64,000 nucleotides of DNA from Girardinichthys multiradiatus (GCF_021462225.1 NC_061815.1:50833373-50897372); one strand, 5' to 3'; positions 13,201-22,990 are shown, counted from the first letter of the stretch. Made by a program: numbers and translations. The notes: generated from the sequence alone by a model not told the origin.

Positions 13201-14477
13201 TCAGAGTCTGGATCCATCCTGGATCAGATCAATTTGGTTCCATCATCGGACTGAGATTAAAAGTCCTACAGACTGATGATGTTCAGATCATCCTGAGCAG
13301 ATCTGTGTTCAACAGTTTCAACATCAATAAGGACCTTCAAATAAGGGTGACGGTGGTGACCGTGGTAGGTGTTCGTCCTGTAACGGGTTGCCAGTTCAAA
13401 CTCTCACTCCATCCGTCTCAGTCGTCCTTGGGCAAGACACTTTACCCTCCTAACCTGCTGATGGTGGTCAGATGGTGGCGCCGACTGTATGGCAACCTCA
13501 CTTCTGTCAGTCTACCACCGTCAGTGGGTGGATGACTGATTGTAGTGTGAAGCGCTTCGGAGTCCTCGGACTGGATAAAGCTCTAAACAACTGCAGGAAA
13601 ATGAAAGGTTGCTGGTTCCAGTCCCAGTTCAAGCTGGTTTCTGAATGTTTTCTCTGGTTCTTCCACATTTTACTGGTCCAACCCAGAGACCTGGACCCAG
13701 AGAGACCTGAACACAAGATCCTAACTCACCCAAATCTGAACCCTCACCCCTTGCAGATCTCAATGATGACCTTTAACCCCTCAGGGTAAAAAAATTAATA
13801 AATCACCAGTTTGTTTATGAGGAAGTGTACAGTCAGCTGAGACCTCATGATGTCACTTCCCGCTGATCTGAGGTCAGCCACAGTCTGATCCGGTTCTGTT
13901 CTCTGAACTTTTTGTTCTGGTTCTGCATCAAATGATCCAGAACTTTTCATGGTGTTTTCAGTTTGTCTGACAAGAGTCCCAGACCAGTTTACATTCTGCA
14001 GGTTTTGCTAGAACCGTTTCCACCAACAGAACCGAGCTGGATAACCAACACCCCACAGAACTCCCCGGAGCGAACAAAACTCCCCAGGCACCCAGCCAAC
14101 CTTTCTCATACAAAATCCAACCGAAACTACGAGACAGCCCCAGAACCGAACCGAACTGGACCGAGTGGAACTCTCCGGACAGCCCCTTACCCCAGGCATA
14201 GCAGTACCGAACCTACAGAGAACCCCCATTTCCCTCAAACTGGATCAAAATGGAGCAAACCGAACATACAGCTCATTTTCCTATCTGACAAAACCAACCA
14301 GAACTCACTGGTCAGTTACCCCCCTTAGACAGAAACACTCCGGACCGAACCGGACGTACCGGACAGCCCCCCTCCACGGCCGTGCCCCCTCCTCCTCTGC
14401 AGGATGAAGAACGGGTTGGCCCGCTCCGACACCCACAGAGCTCCGGCCAGCAGAACCTCCTCCGGTTCGATCCACAT
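1273..14477 (-). CDS. tbc1d9b: TBC1 domain family member 9B (Rab GTPase-activating protein), C-terminus beyond window
   Basis: Exons, 5' to 3': 14477-14360, 11481-11371, 11296-11178, 11104-10873, 10783-10525, 10399-10192, 7035-6838, 6761-6615, 6534-6384, 6301-6087, 5414-5297, 5158-4956, 4619-4537, 2508-2379, 2033-1935, 1866-1798, 1651-1411, 1338-1273. All junctions are GT/AG and the phases agree, giving 922 codons that end in phase 1. The start is [20 protein letters not shown] 1 lies at about residues 140-205, GRAM 2 at about 290-355, and the TBC domain at about 500-710. The TBC arginine-finger motif IERDLHR (545-551) and glutamine-finger motif YCQ (584-586) are present, so GAP activity should be intact. 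An EF-hand loop [12 protein letters not shown] is at 884-895. TBC proteins speed GTP hydrolysis by Rabs on membranes. From memory, the residues match human TBC1D9B better than TBC1D9. The last roughly 330 residues of the human protein have no counterpart here. Confidence 0.93.
2041..2059. repeat. (AAG)n microsatellite
   Basis: Short pure AAG run, 7 bp from the 3' splice site of tbc1d9b exon 15. On the gene's strand it reads as a CTT pyrimidine tract and can serve as the polypyrimidine tract of that acceptor. Confidence 0.8.
2605..3715 (-). mobile_element. Defective Tc1-like transposon, copy 1 (tbc1d9b intron 13)
   Basis: Minus-strand translation gives broken Tc1 transposase: a helix-turn-helix piece ([20 protein letters not shown], 3682-3623), the stretch around the first catalytic Asp with HESK in place of the usual DESK, and the last part with NPIENLW (about 3050). 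The frame shifts several times and key residues are lost. The family is a diverged relative of the intact Tc1 element at 16169-17736. Positions 2722-3670 are an apparently perfect inverted match to 8980-9928. Confidence 0.85.
3731..4060 (-). mobile_element. Tc1-like N-terminal fragment
   Basis: The minus strand reads [16 protein letters not shown], comparable with MGKTADLTAVQKATID at the start of the intact Tc1 transposase in this window, followed by [11 protein letters not shown]. It appears to be a decayed 5' end of a Tc1-type element next to the larger fragment in the same intron. No terminal repeat is recognised. Confidence 0.5.
7395..7700 (-). mobile_element. RTE-like LINE, 3' fragment (tbc1d9b intron 6)
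   Basis: The minus strand encodes the LINE family's C-terminal segment ([19 protein letters not shown], then [18 protein letters not shown], ending PPRPGPG). It is a 5'-truncated copy of the family best seen at 23985-26035. It carries small frame breaks and ends at a Tc1 fragment. Confidence 0.85.
7705..8560 (-). mobile_element. Decayed Tc1-like transposon fragment
   Basis: The minus strand contains [14 protein letters not shown] and [13 protein letters not shown], which are Tc1-family transposase motifs around the middle of the catalytic core. They are followed by degraded segments in other frames. No intact reading frame remains. The DNA resembles a very common fish Tc1 family, judged from memory. 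The ends are approximate. Confidence 0.75.
8945..9930 (+). mobile_element. Defective Tc1-like transposon, copy 2 (tbc1d9b intron 6)
   Basis: This copy has the same broken transposase as copy 1 at 2605-3715, in the opposite orientation. Position p in copy 1 pairs with 12650 minus p here, without insertions, over about 950 bp. Its 5' end is shorter: terminal-repeat-like sequence (AAAAATTAGAATATTG) joins directly to the middle of the gene, so the helix-turn-helix region is missing. The two copies therefore differ in extent although the shared core looks identical. Confidence 0.85.
10004..10049. repeat. Perfect 21 bp hairpin in tbc1d9b intron 6
   Basis: The arms 10004-10024 and 10029-10049 are exact reverse complements separated by the four bases CTCA. 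It lies about 140 bp downstream of the exon 6 donor in transcript direction. It could be the remnant of a small palindromic element. Confidence 0.9.
11514..11554. repeat. Perfect 16 bp hairpin near the exon 2 acceptor
   Basis: The arms 11514-11529 and 11539-11554 are exact reverse complements with a 9-base loop. In the tbc1d9b transcript the hairpin ends about 32 bases before exon 2 (start 11481), where a branch point is expected. Confidence 0.85.
11790..12290 (+). mobile_element. L2/CR1-like LINE fragment (tbc1d9b intron 1)
   Basis: The plus strand reads [13 protein letters not shown], then [20 protein letters not shown]. This is the conserved C-terminal order of vertebrate L2/CR1-type reverse transcriptase ORFs (LQLIQNAAARVL is in the better copy at 61.3 kb). 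Stops interrupt it and both ends are missing. Confidence 0.7.
12291..13319. other. Intron 1 of tbc1d9b, no feature recognised
   Basis: AT-rich intronic sequence between an L2-like fragment and a SINE. I see no open frame with a recognisable family, no terminal repeats and no structured RNA. Confidence 0.5.
13320..13600 (+). repeat. tRNA-derived SINE (tbc1d9b intron 1)
   Basis: The head contains a polymerase III B-box-like sequence (CCAGTTCAAACTCTC). The body has the fish SINE motif GTGAAGCGCTTCGGAGTCC and GGATAAAGCTCTAAACAACTG near the end. The orientation is opposite to tbc1d9b. The exact SINE family is uncertain. Confidence 0.65.
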
Positions 14478-14660
14478 GTCTGTCCGCTTCACTGACCCTT
14501 AACCGGGTAAACTCCGGATAAGGTCCGGAACCAGGGTCCGCCTGGTCCTGGTTCTGTTGTTTTCCGAGAGTCTGATGACTCTACATCACTTCCGGGTGTG
14601 TCACATTAGGCCACGCCTTCTCCACGCTGTGCGTCCTGACGTCACAACTCGCAGGAATAA
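14478..14660 (-). promoter_or_regulatory. tbc1d9b promoter and 5' leader
   Basis: This is the stretch directly upstream of the tbc1d9b start. It holds a perfect palindromic CRE, TGACGTCA, at 14637-14644, and an ETS site at 14587-14595 that reads CCGGAAGTG on the gene's strand. No TATA box is obvious. The combination is usual for broadly expressed genes. The transcription start is not visible from sequence alone. Confidence 0.5.
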
Positions 14661-14925
14661 ACGACCATAAGAAGAAATTTGCTGCATCACATCTTATTTC
14701 ATGAAAAATAAGAGAATATTTTTCTCCAGAAATAACCGACACCCGTTTTCTGTCTTTCCAGTTCCTGCGTCTGTATTTAGTTAGAATATGTAATAATTGT
14801 TGTGTTTCCTCCCAAACACAACTGTTACAGTTTAGTTCTGCTTATGATATTTCCTTTAATTATAGGGTCTATAACCTTACTCTAATTTGTGCTCCTGAGC
14901 TATTATTGATAATAATGTCTTCCCT

Positions 14926-15011
14926 TAGAGATAGAGGAGCTCGGAGTAGAGCCGCTGCTCCTCCACATCGAGAGGAGCCAGTTGAGGTGGCTCCGGCATC
15001 TATACCGGATG
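14926..15011 (+). mobile_element. RTE-like LINE tail, left half (split by a transposon)
   Basis: The plus strand reads [17 protein letters not shown] in the family frame. The sequence breaks off at CGGATG (15006-15011) and resumes at 22823 after the same six bases. Together the halves make a short 5'-truncated LINE copy. Confidence 0.85.
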
Positions 15012-16168
15012 TACGGTGGCCGGGGGTGCAAAACACTTTTACAAGTACCGAAACAAATTTACATTTCAGAAAATCAACCAGAAAGGGAATGTTCCAACGC
15101 CGAGGCTGACCCGAAAATCAGCCTCAGGGGCGCATCCTTCGAAGGCCGTATATGTAGGCCGTCTGAGGAGACAGAAACAATCCCAACTTACTGGCAATAT
15201 TCATTTTCTATGTTCAAAATCATTTTTATCGTATGAAGAGCTGGGTCAGCTGGATGTTTTCAAATCTCAACTAGACGATGTTCTTCTGGACAAAGCAAGG
15301 GGGGCTTTCATTCGCTCCAGAGCTCGCTGGATTGAGGACGGCGAAAATAACTCTTCATATTTTTTCAGTTTAGAGAGGCAGAGACAGTCCAAAAAGAAGA
15401 TTGGGAAACTAATCATTAATGGTAGCGTCACTGAAGACCCGGTTTTAATACATACAACAATTAGAAATTTTCATACTGATCTTTATTGTTCTAAGTATTC
15501 AGAATACAATTGCCAGTCTTTTTTTGATGAAATTCAGGAAGCTGTTGAAAAAATTAATCTTGATTTTAGAAATCTTATGGAAGATGACTTAAGAATCAGA
15601 GAGCTTGACGTAGCAATACAGCAAATGGCAAAGAGTAAATCTCCAGGCCTAGATGGGTTAACCACTGAATTTTATATTTTCTTCTGGAAAGATTTACAAA
15701 AACTATTATTTGAGGCCCTGCTGGAATGCATTTCAAACAAACGCCTCTCTCCCACCATGAAACGAGATCTGATTACTCTGATCCCCAAAGCCAACAAATA
15801 TCCTTTATTACTAGACAATTGGAGACCCATCACTCTTTTATGTACAGATTACAAAGTTTTAGCTCTTGTTTATGCCAATCGTTTAAACAGTGAATTAGGA
15901 ACGATTATTAATGAGTGCCAATCAGCATTTTTAAAGGGAAGAAATATCCATCATCATACTAGACTGATTTTTGATATGATTGATTATTGTAGCTTTATTG
16001 ATAGTGACAGTTTTATTTTATTCTTGGATTTCTTTAAGGCTTTTCACTCACTGGAACACTGCTTTATAATAAAAACCTTAAAATATTTTGGCTTTGGGGA
16101 AAAATTTTGTAATATAATCAGATTATTTTATAATGACATAAGTAGCTCAGTTTCCCTGGGAACAAGTA

Positions 16169-17736
16169 CAGGTCCTTCTCAAAATATTAGCATATTGTGA
16201 TAAAGTTCATTATTTTCCATAATGTAATGATGAAAATTTAATATTCATATATTTTAGATTCATTGCACACTAACTGAAATATTTCAGGTCTTTTATTGTC
16301 TTAATATAGATGATTTTGGCATACAGCTCATGAAAACCCAAAATTCCTATCTCACAAAATTAGCATATCATTAAAAGGGTCTCTAAACGAGCTATGAACC
16401 TAATCATCTGAATCAACAAGTTAACTCTAAACACCTGCAAAAGATTCCTGAGGCCTTTAAAACTCCCAGCCTGGTTCATCACTCAAAACCCCAATCATGG
16501 GTAAGACTGCCGACCTGACTGCTGTCCAGAAGGCCACTATTGACACCCTCAAGCAAGAGGGTAAGACACAGAAAGACATTTCTGAACAAATAGGCTGTTC
16601 CCAGAGTGCTGTATCAAGGCACCTCAGTGGGAAGTCTGTGGGAAGGAAAAAGTGTGGCAGAAAACGCTGCACAACGAGAAGAGGTGACCGGACCATGAGG
16701 AAGATTGTGGAGAAGGGCCGATTCCAGACCTTGGGGGACCTGCGGAAGCAGTGGACTGAGTCTGGAGTAGAAACATCCAGAGCCACCGTGCACAGGCGTG
16801 TGCAGGAAATGGGCTACAGGTGCCGCATTCCCCAGACCTGGGCTACAGAGAAGCAGCACTGGACTGTTGCTCAGTGGTCCAAAGTACTTTTTTCAGATGA
16901 AAGCAAATTCTGCATGTCATTCGGAAATCAAGGTGCCAGAGTCTGGAGGAAGACTGGGGAGAAGGAAATGCCAAAATGCCAGAAGTCCAGTGTCAAGTAC
17001 CCACAGTCAGTGATGGTCTGGGGTGCCGTGTCAGCTGCTGGTGTTGGTCCACTGTGTTTTATCAAGGGCAGGGTCAATGCAGCTAGCTATCAGGATATTT
17101 TGGAGCACTTCATGCTTCCATCTGCTGAAAAGCTTTATGGAGATGAAGATTTCATTTTTCAGCACGACCTGGCACCTGCTCACAGTGCCAAAACCACTGG
17201 TAAATGGTTTACTGACCATGGTATCACTGTGCTCAATTGGCCTGCCAACTCTCCTGACCTGAACCCCATAGAGAATCTGTGGGATATTGTGAAGAGAACG
17301 TTGAGAGACTCAAGACCCAACACTCTGGATGAGCTAAAGGCCGCTATCGAAGCATCCTGGGCCTCCATAAGACCTCAGCAGTGCCACAGGCTGATTGCCT
17401 CCATGCCACGCCGCATTGAAGCAGTCATTTCTGCAAAAGGATTCCTGACCAAGTATTGAGTGCATAACTGTACATGATTATTTGAAGGTTGACGTTTTTT
17501 GTATTAAAAACACTTTTCTTTTATTGGTCGGATGAAATATGCTAATTTTGTGAGATATGAATTTTGGGTTTTCATGAGCTGTATGCCAAAATCATCCGTA
17601 TTAAGACAATAAAAGACCTGAAATATTTCAGTTAGTGTGCAATGAATCTAAAATATATGAATGTTAAATTTTCATCATGACATTATGGAAAATAATGAAC
17701 TTTATCACAATATGCTAATATTTTGAGAAGGACCTG
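16169..17736 (+). mobile_element. Complete Tc1-like transposon (IR/DR type) with TA target duplication
   Basis: The element is 1568 bp, starting CAGGTCCTTCTCAAAATATT and ending with its reverse complement. TA is present on both sides (16167-16168 and 17737-17738). The inverted repeats are about 200 bp long. Each holds two related direct repeats, an outer one with CAAAATATTAGCATATTG and an inner one with CACAAAATTAGCATAT, as in IR/DR Tc1 elements such as Sleeping Beauty. The transposase gene is intact. A separate 3' end of the same family is at 38683-38860. Confidence 0.95.
16497..17459 (+). CDS. Tc1-family transposase, intact (DD34E)
   Basis: The protein has 320 residues and starts MGKTADLTAVQKATIDTLKQ. 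An N-terminal paired-like DNA-binding region carries the helix-turn-helix IGCSQSAVSRHLSGKSVGRK (about 32-51), followed by a basic stretch. The catalytic core has LFSDESKF (first Asp), FQHDLAPAHS (second Asp) and NPIENLW (Glu), with 34 residues between the last two: DD34E. A glycine-containing box VMVWGAVSAAGVGPL is present. The length is slightly below the usual 340 or so. There is no stop or frameshift. The enzyme would cut and paste the surrounding element at TA sites; whether it is expressed or active is not shown. Confidence 0.95.
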   Translation: MGKTADLTAVQKATIDTLKQEGKTQKDISEQIGCSQSAVSRHLSGKSVGRKKCGRKRCTTRRGDRTMRKIVEKGRFQTLGDLRKQWTESGVETSRATVHRRVQEMGYRCRIPQTWATEKQHWTVAQWSKVLFSDESKFCMSFGNQGARVWRKTGEKEMPKCQKSSVKYPQSVMVWGAVSAAGVGPLCFIKGRVNAASYQDILEHFMLPSAEKLYGDEDFIFQHDLAPAHSAKTTGKWFTDHGITVLNWPANSPDLNPIENLWDIVKRTLRDSRPNTLDELKAAIEASWASIRPQQCHRLIASMPRRIEAVISAKGFLTKY

Positions 17737-19871
17737 TATGACCTCTAGTTTCTCTATGTCAAGAGGAATCAGGCAGGGTTGATTTCACCTAAATTATTTA
17801 TATTAACAACTCAAATGCTTTCCTTAATAATTATGAAAAATTCTAACTTGCATGGTATTAAAATCTTTGATAAGGAATTCAAGATAAGTCAATTTGCGGA
17901 CGATACAACAATTTTTCTCAGAGATATAACTATGGTAGACATCGCGCTAAAATCCATTTGAATGTTTTCTGGAGCGTCTGGTCTGTCTCTTAATATTAAT
18001 AAATGTGAACTTCTGCCGATCCATTCCAGCTCTGTCGAGTCTGTTGCCTCCATAACAGTTAAGTCCGAAGTTAAATATCTGGGAATATTGATTTCAAAAA
18101 ATATTATTAGAAGAGAGGAGGAAAACACTGGAAGATGCTTGGATGATATGAAGAGATCCTTGAACTGTTGGTTAACTAGAGATCTGACTATTTTTGGACG
18201 AACCCTTCTATCCAAAGCTGAAGGAGTGTCCAAATTAATTTATCCATGCCATTCTACTTTCATCTCTGACAAAAATATTAAGAAAGCCAATTCAATAATT
18301 TTTCTATTTATTTGGAGGAACAAAACTCACTATCTATGACGATCTCATCTTATTAAAGACTATGATAAGGGAGGAATTAGAGCCTTAGATTTTGAGGCTC
18401 TGATTGGATCATTTAGAATAAATTGGCTGAAGACTTATTTGTCTCATTCCAACTCAATATGGTTTCATATCCCTAAATCTTTATTTAAAATCCTTGGTGG
18501 CTTGGATTTCCTGCTCAAATGTGATTTTGAATTAACAAAGATTCCTATTTCACTGTCTAATTTTCATAAACAAGTTTTACATTTTTGGAAAATGATATTT
18601 ACCCACAATTTTACCCCACATGGATCCGTAGTGTGGAATAACAGATCAATACTAATAAATAGAACATCTATTTTTAAAACAGACTGGTATGAAAAAGGCA
18701 TTCTGTTTATAACTGACTTAATGGATAGTAATGGTGTCTTGTTAAATCATAGAGATTTTACCAAAAAATTTAATCTGAACTGTACTTGCAATGAGTATCT
18801 AAATGTATGCAAAGCTTTTCCTGTAGCTCTGATCCATCTCATCCAAAACACCTTAAGATATTCAAGTATTACTTCATCTTTACCCAAACTGAAGATTGGA
18901 GAATATAGTGTGACTGATAGAAAATTCAATAATGTTATGCTTGTGACTGCCTTGAAATCTGAATTATTTAATGATTACAATAATAATATCTTGGTAACAA
19001 TAAATTTGTCTTTAATTGAGAAGGCGTTCTCCAAGTATGTGAAATGGCCGATATCACCTAAGGTTAAAGAGACTCATTTCAAAATCTCTCACAATATTTA
19101 CCCAGTGGCAGAATTTTTGCCCAAAAGATTTAAATTTGATTCAACTTGTTGTGCCTTTTGTGAATATCCAGAAGAATCCGTTGATCATCTCTTTTTTTCC
19201 TGTCCTTCTTCTTTTAAACTATGGAGAGACATTAAAAACTGGTTGTCCCTTAAAATCGAAGACATCCCAGAGATAAACCATCAACCACATATTATACTAT
19301 GTTGATGACCTTGATTGTCAAATATCTGACATGGTAAATATTGTTTTCTTGCTTGTTAAATATCATATACACTGCTGTAAATGGAAAGGTTCTACTCCTT
19401 GTTTTGATTTTTTTCTTAATCAATTTAAAATGTATTACACATCACTGAAATATTTGAAATCCGTTTATGCAAAAAATAAAATAAAATAACTGCCAATATA
19501 TCTACCTTTCTTTAGTTTTAAATCTAGCTCTATTTCTATTCAGTTGCTTTACTGTTTATGTGTTTGTTTTTAGTCTTAGCCCCATGTTCTGTGTTTCTTT
19601 TTATACCTATGTTGCAACGTTGTTTGTACCTCTACAAGTTTTTGTATACTGCTTGTTTAATAAAAAAATAAATAAAAATATTTGTAGGCCGATTACGTTA
19701 CAGCGCGGCGACGAAGGCTGTCCCAATTCATGAATCATTCCGAGCAAATGCTGCCGACAAATGTGTCCTTATTTTGCCCGATTTGAAGGATGCGTTGTGA
19801 GTATCCTTTGCGGCCCATCATTTCCCATCATTCATTGCGGGTCGAAGCGGATTGGTCAAGCAGGGGAAGCC

Positions 19872-21168
19872 ATGGCGGACCATAGCAACAAAAGCTGTGA
19901 GTAAATTGTGGAAAATTACACTTTCTGTGACACAAATTAACTTCTACAATGTTTTTAGTGCGGGAATATAACTATGTAGACGTGAAATATCTGCTTGATT
20001 TATCTAGACATCGCTTCATTTCAAACGTGCTCCGACGTGTTCGGAGTTTTCCGTTCCCGGCGTAGTAACCGGCTCGCCTCGCCAGCCCTACCGGCGGTGA
20101 GGTGAGCTAGACCCGGTAGAGATCTGACCGGACTATCGGCACTAAGCTCCCGCTGGCAGTCATCACAGTGAACGTTTAACACAAGTGATTTCTAACAGTT
20201 TATGTTATTATTTTAATTGTTACTGAAAATCGATTTAACATTTCAGGTGATATTAAGGTTAACCAGAATAAATGGTCAGTTTTATGTAATCAACTGTATC
20301 ACTGGAGAGTGTGATTGAGAATAAATAAGCTTTACAATATGAATTTTTAATGAAGAAATGTGCTATATGTTTTAAAAGTTTATTTATAATTCAGTTAGCA
20401 TTATAATTTCTGATTCCAGATAAACCCGACGAGGAATAAACCTCCAAATGTAAATGAATCTCAGTAAAGAAGTTAAAAGTTTGAAAGAGCTTGTTTTAGA
20501 CATTTGCATAGAAATATTTTTATATTTTCTTCAAATTAAGACAAATGTAAAATAAAAAAATACTTTTTTTTACACTGATATTAAGCAAGATGGTTTTTCT
20601 TGTTGTTTTTATTGTTTAGGTACAAAGCAGCAGACGGGCCAGTTAATGAAGCTCAGGGCTGAGAACCACCACCTTTTTACTGGAGTTAAAAACTCAGCCA
20701 CCGTGGCTTGGAGGTACAATAACAACATTCTTTACAGTCAGTTTCTGTCCAGTTTCAATAACTCCTATCTTTCTAACTTTCATAAATATTCATCCAGTGA
20801 TTAACATACTTCTTTTGGTTTAGGACAATTCTGGAGAAGATGGACCAACAGGGGAAGGTCAACCCCTTGCAGGCCAAAACAATGTGGGACAATATGAAAA
20901 AGAAATATAAAGTTTGTTCAGAAGTTCTCATGTCACACACAAATAAAAAAATATTTCTAAAAGTCTTGTTGGTTTCTCTGTTTAGTCAACTCTTCTTTTA
21001 TTCCATCTAACTTTAGGATTGTAAGTATCCAGGGTCAGGAGAGGGAGTCAGTGAAAAGCCCACTGCTGCTACTTGGACCTGGTTTGTCTTTATGGATGAG
21101 ATGTTGGGACAGAGGTCTTCCACAACACCTCCTGTCCTGATTGCCTCCATCCCTGAGGACACTCCAGG
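19872..21168 (+). pseudogene. Myb/SANT-like transposon accessory gene, copy A, truncated
   Basis: Four exons fit by phase: 19872-19896, 20620-20713, 20824-20911, and 21017 to about 21168. They encode MADHSNKSCTKQQTGQLMKL, WRTILEKMDQQGKVNPLQAK, TMWDNMKKKYK, then WFVFMDEMLGQRSSTTPPVL. This is the Myb/SANT-like DNA-binding protein found with PIF/Harbinger transposases, which helps bring the transposase to the nucleus and DNA. The last exon is cut by an insertion just after IPEDTPG, so the C-terminal tail is lost. A longer copy is on the minus strand at 29238-30800. Confidence 0.75.
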
Positions 21169-21717
21169 GTTGTTTGGTTTTTGGTTTCAGGTTTCTTCTT
21201 ATGTTTTTCACAGTTAAGGTTTTGAATCGTTCTTTTGTTATTATTCTTCTTAGATTTTGAATCATGCTTCTGTTATTTTCCTGGTCATGCTTTAGTTTTG
21301 TCGTCTTGTTCATGTTTTGTCAAGTTTGGTTTTCGGATCTGGTTATGCTTTAGCTTCATGTTTTTCTAGTTTGTTTATTAGAGTCTCTGTTTTTGCCGCA
21401 GCCACGTTTTGTTCTGTCTGTCAATTAAGTTTATTCAGTTCACCTGCTTCAAGTTAATCTGTCTCCTTACTCCACCTGGTTTTATATTCACACCTGTTCT
21501 GTTTAGTCTTCGTGGAAACATCTTTCATTCTCATGTCTTGTTCTAAAACCAAGTCTTGTCTTTTTGATCTTGCCATGCCTGTCTTGCCTGCCCGTTTGTT
21601 TTGTTCCTGCCTCCTGCTAAGTGTGAGTTTTCGTAATTATACCTTTTTTTTCACTTAAAATCACGCTGCCTGCTTGTCTGCATTGTGGGGTCCAATATCA
21701 AGTAAACCGTGACAGGA
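21169..21717. mobile_element. Unclassified insertion, about 550 bp
   Basis: Copy B of the Myb-like gene continues past the position where copy A is replaced by T-rich, repeat-like DNA starting near TTGTTTGGTTTTTGG. It ends near AACCGTGACAGG, where transposase sequence begins. A TG...CA outline could fit a solo LTR, but I see no target duplication. The boundaries are approximate. Confidence 0.45.
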
Positions 21718-22320
21718 GGAGGATAAACTGACTGTCTGTACAGTGGGCTGTGGCGGAGCACCGTAGAGTCATGCACTGACCCAGGCCAGCCCACATACGT
21801 GTCAATAAAATGGCTCTGAGAAACTGCTTGCAGGATTATGGAAGGGAAGAGTTTCCTGTTCCTGTAGCACTGACCATCAGGGCTGCTTGGACACCTGAAG
21901 CGGATATGGCAGCCGTCAATTGCACCCACAGCTTTAAGAAAAGCTCTGTGGCGTGCCAGCCCGGCAAACTCACGGGACACTGCCTTAAGTCCTCAGGGGT
22001 CTTTAGAAGGTAGATGACCTGGTGACGAATAGCTACGATCTCCTCTGTAACTCTGTGGACGATGCGATGGACAGTAGAGCGAGGCATCCCAAACACTCTG
22101 CAGACCACTCTGTAGGATGTGCCACTTGCCACCAAGAAAAGAAAAACCAAGGTCTCAATAGTAGCACCCATCCATGTCGTCTATCCTGGTGCAAAAGATT
22201 AAGCAGCACTGCCAGAGACTTCCTGCTCAGCTGAAAATCTGGCCTGGTGTCCTCCTGGTTGAAGAAGCGTTTCAGGACTGGGACACTCAGGTTGATCCTG
22301 CAGTAAAGAGGTCTGGTCTA
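21651..22320 (-). pseudogene. PIF/Harbinger-type (DDE_Tnp_4) transposase, broken and truncated
   Basis: The minus-strand translation has RPDFQLSRKSLAVLLNLL, then SYRVVCRVFGMPRSTVHRIV (a helix-turn-helix region), then VGAIDGCHIRFRCP (first catalytic Asp) and FIDTYVGWPGSVHDSTVLR (second). A one-base shift separates the two blocks near 21975. The third catalytic residue is missing because the insertion at 21169-21717 removes the C-terminus. The gene runs opposite to the Myb-like gene of the same element. Confidence 0.85.
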
Positions 22321-22822
22321 GAAAAGGGAAGAATGGAGATGGAAAAACACATTATTTTTAAGGCATGCTTCTGGATATTTTAAGTGATCAAAGCAAGAAG
22401 ATACTAATACACCAAAAACACTGCATTATTATATAATTATCTAAGAACAGCCAATAAAACTACCAGAAGTTCGGCTCCATTCTGCTTTAACTGCTTTTTT
22501 CTCCTCAGCTACGGTTGCTAGGCGACAGCTGTTATGCTGAGGTGATGGCGGGAACAGCTGGTAAAGGCTGGACCGTCCCAATCCGCAGCTGCTCACTTCC
22601 GGCCTCCGTGGTTTTAGCCAGCGCCATAGAAGGACCCTTTCTCTTTTTATGGCGCTGGGTTTAGCGGTCGACGAAGGACTCAGCCCACGAAGAAGGATGC
22701 AGCCCCTGAGACTGACTTCCGGGTCAGCCTCGGCGTTGGTACATTCCCTTTCCGGTTGATTTTGTCAAATATAAATTTGTTTCAGTACTTGTAAAAGTGT
22801 TTTGCACCCCCCGGCCACCGTA

Positions 22823-22990
22823 CGGATGCCTCCTGGACGCCTTCCTCGGCAGGTGTGTCCCACCAGGAGGAGATCCTGTCTCTCGGCTGGCCTGGGAACG
22901 CCTTGGGCTCACCCCTGAGGAGCTGGAGGAGGTGTCTGTCTGGGTGTCTCTACTGAGTCTGCTGCCCCCGCGACCCGGTCCCGGATGAAG
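22823..22990 (+). mobile_element. RTE-like LINE tail, right half
   Basis: This is the continuation of the LINE fragment at 14926-15011, resuming after the duplicated CGGATG. It encodes [20 protein letters not shown] and ends PPRPGPG stop, followed by an A-rich tail. It has a small internal deletion compared with the copy at 24 kb. Confidence 0.85.

Larger units (their letters stand above)
15200..19308 (+). pseudogene. LINE ORF2 reverse transcriptase remnant, split by Tc1
   Basis: The first part, open from 15016 to 16200 (LINE-derived from about 15200), carries ARWIEDGENNSSYFFSLE, LDNWRPITLLCTDYK and a SFILFLDFFKAFHS block, in which the palm-A aspartate of the usual L-D-x-x-K-A-F-D pattern is followed by a degraded HS. 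After the Tc1 insertion it resumes at 17739 (SMSRGIRQG), is frameshifted near 17780, and then shows FADDTTIFL, the YxDD catalytic motif. Two further open blocks (17962-18339 and 18439-19305) carry the C-terminal region, ending with a zinc-knuckle-like CAFCEYPEESVDHLFFSC. Frameshifts and stops make it non-functional. Confidence 0.85.
15162..19682 (+). mobile_element. L1-like (Tx1-type?) LINE, 5'-truncated, with Tc1 inserted
   Basis: A target duplication TGTAGGCCG flanks it (15153-15161 and 19683-19691), and an A-rich tail ends near 19680. It encodes the later part of a non-LTR ORF2: the connecting region, reverse transcriptase and C-terminal domain. A Tc1 transposon at 16169-17736 splits it. 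Without that insertion it is about 2.95 kb, so the 5' half, including the endonuclease, is missing. Confidence 0.88.
15012..22822. mobile_element. TIR DNA transposon with 6 bp target duplication, PIF/Harbinger-related contents, heavily nested
   Basis: The ends are inverted repeats starting TACGGTGGCCGGGGG (15012 onward, and the reverse complement ending at 22822). The similarity extends about 150 bp inward. The element is flanked by CGGATG on both sides (15006-15011 and 22823-22828) and interrupts a LINE exactly there. Inside are a plus-strand Myb/SANT-like gene and a minus-strand PIF/Harbinger-type transposase pseudogene. The interior is disrupted by an L1-like LINE and by a roughly 550 bp insertion. 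PIF/Harbinger elements normally make 3 bp duplications, so the 6 bp repeat is unusual; either a different superfamily supplies the outer ends or the match at the target is partly chance. Confidence 0.75.

Noticed and set aside
13963..14407. Open frames on the plus strand opposite tbc1d9b exon 1
   Set aside because: They are compositional shadows of a GC-rich promoter and first intron, with no recognisable domain.
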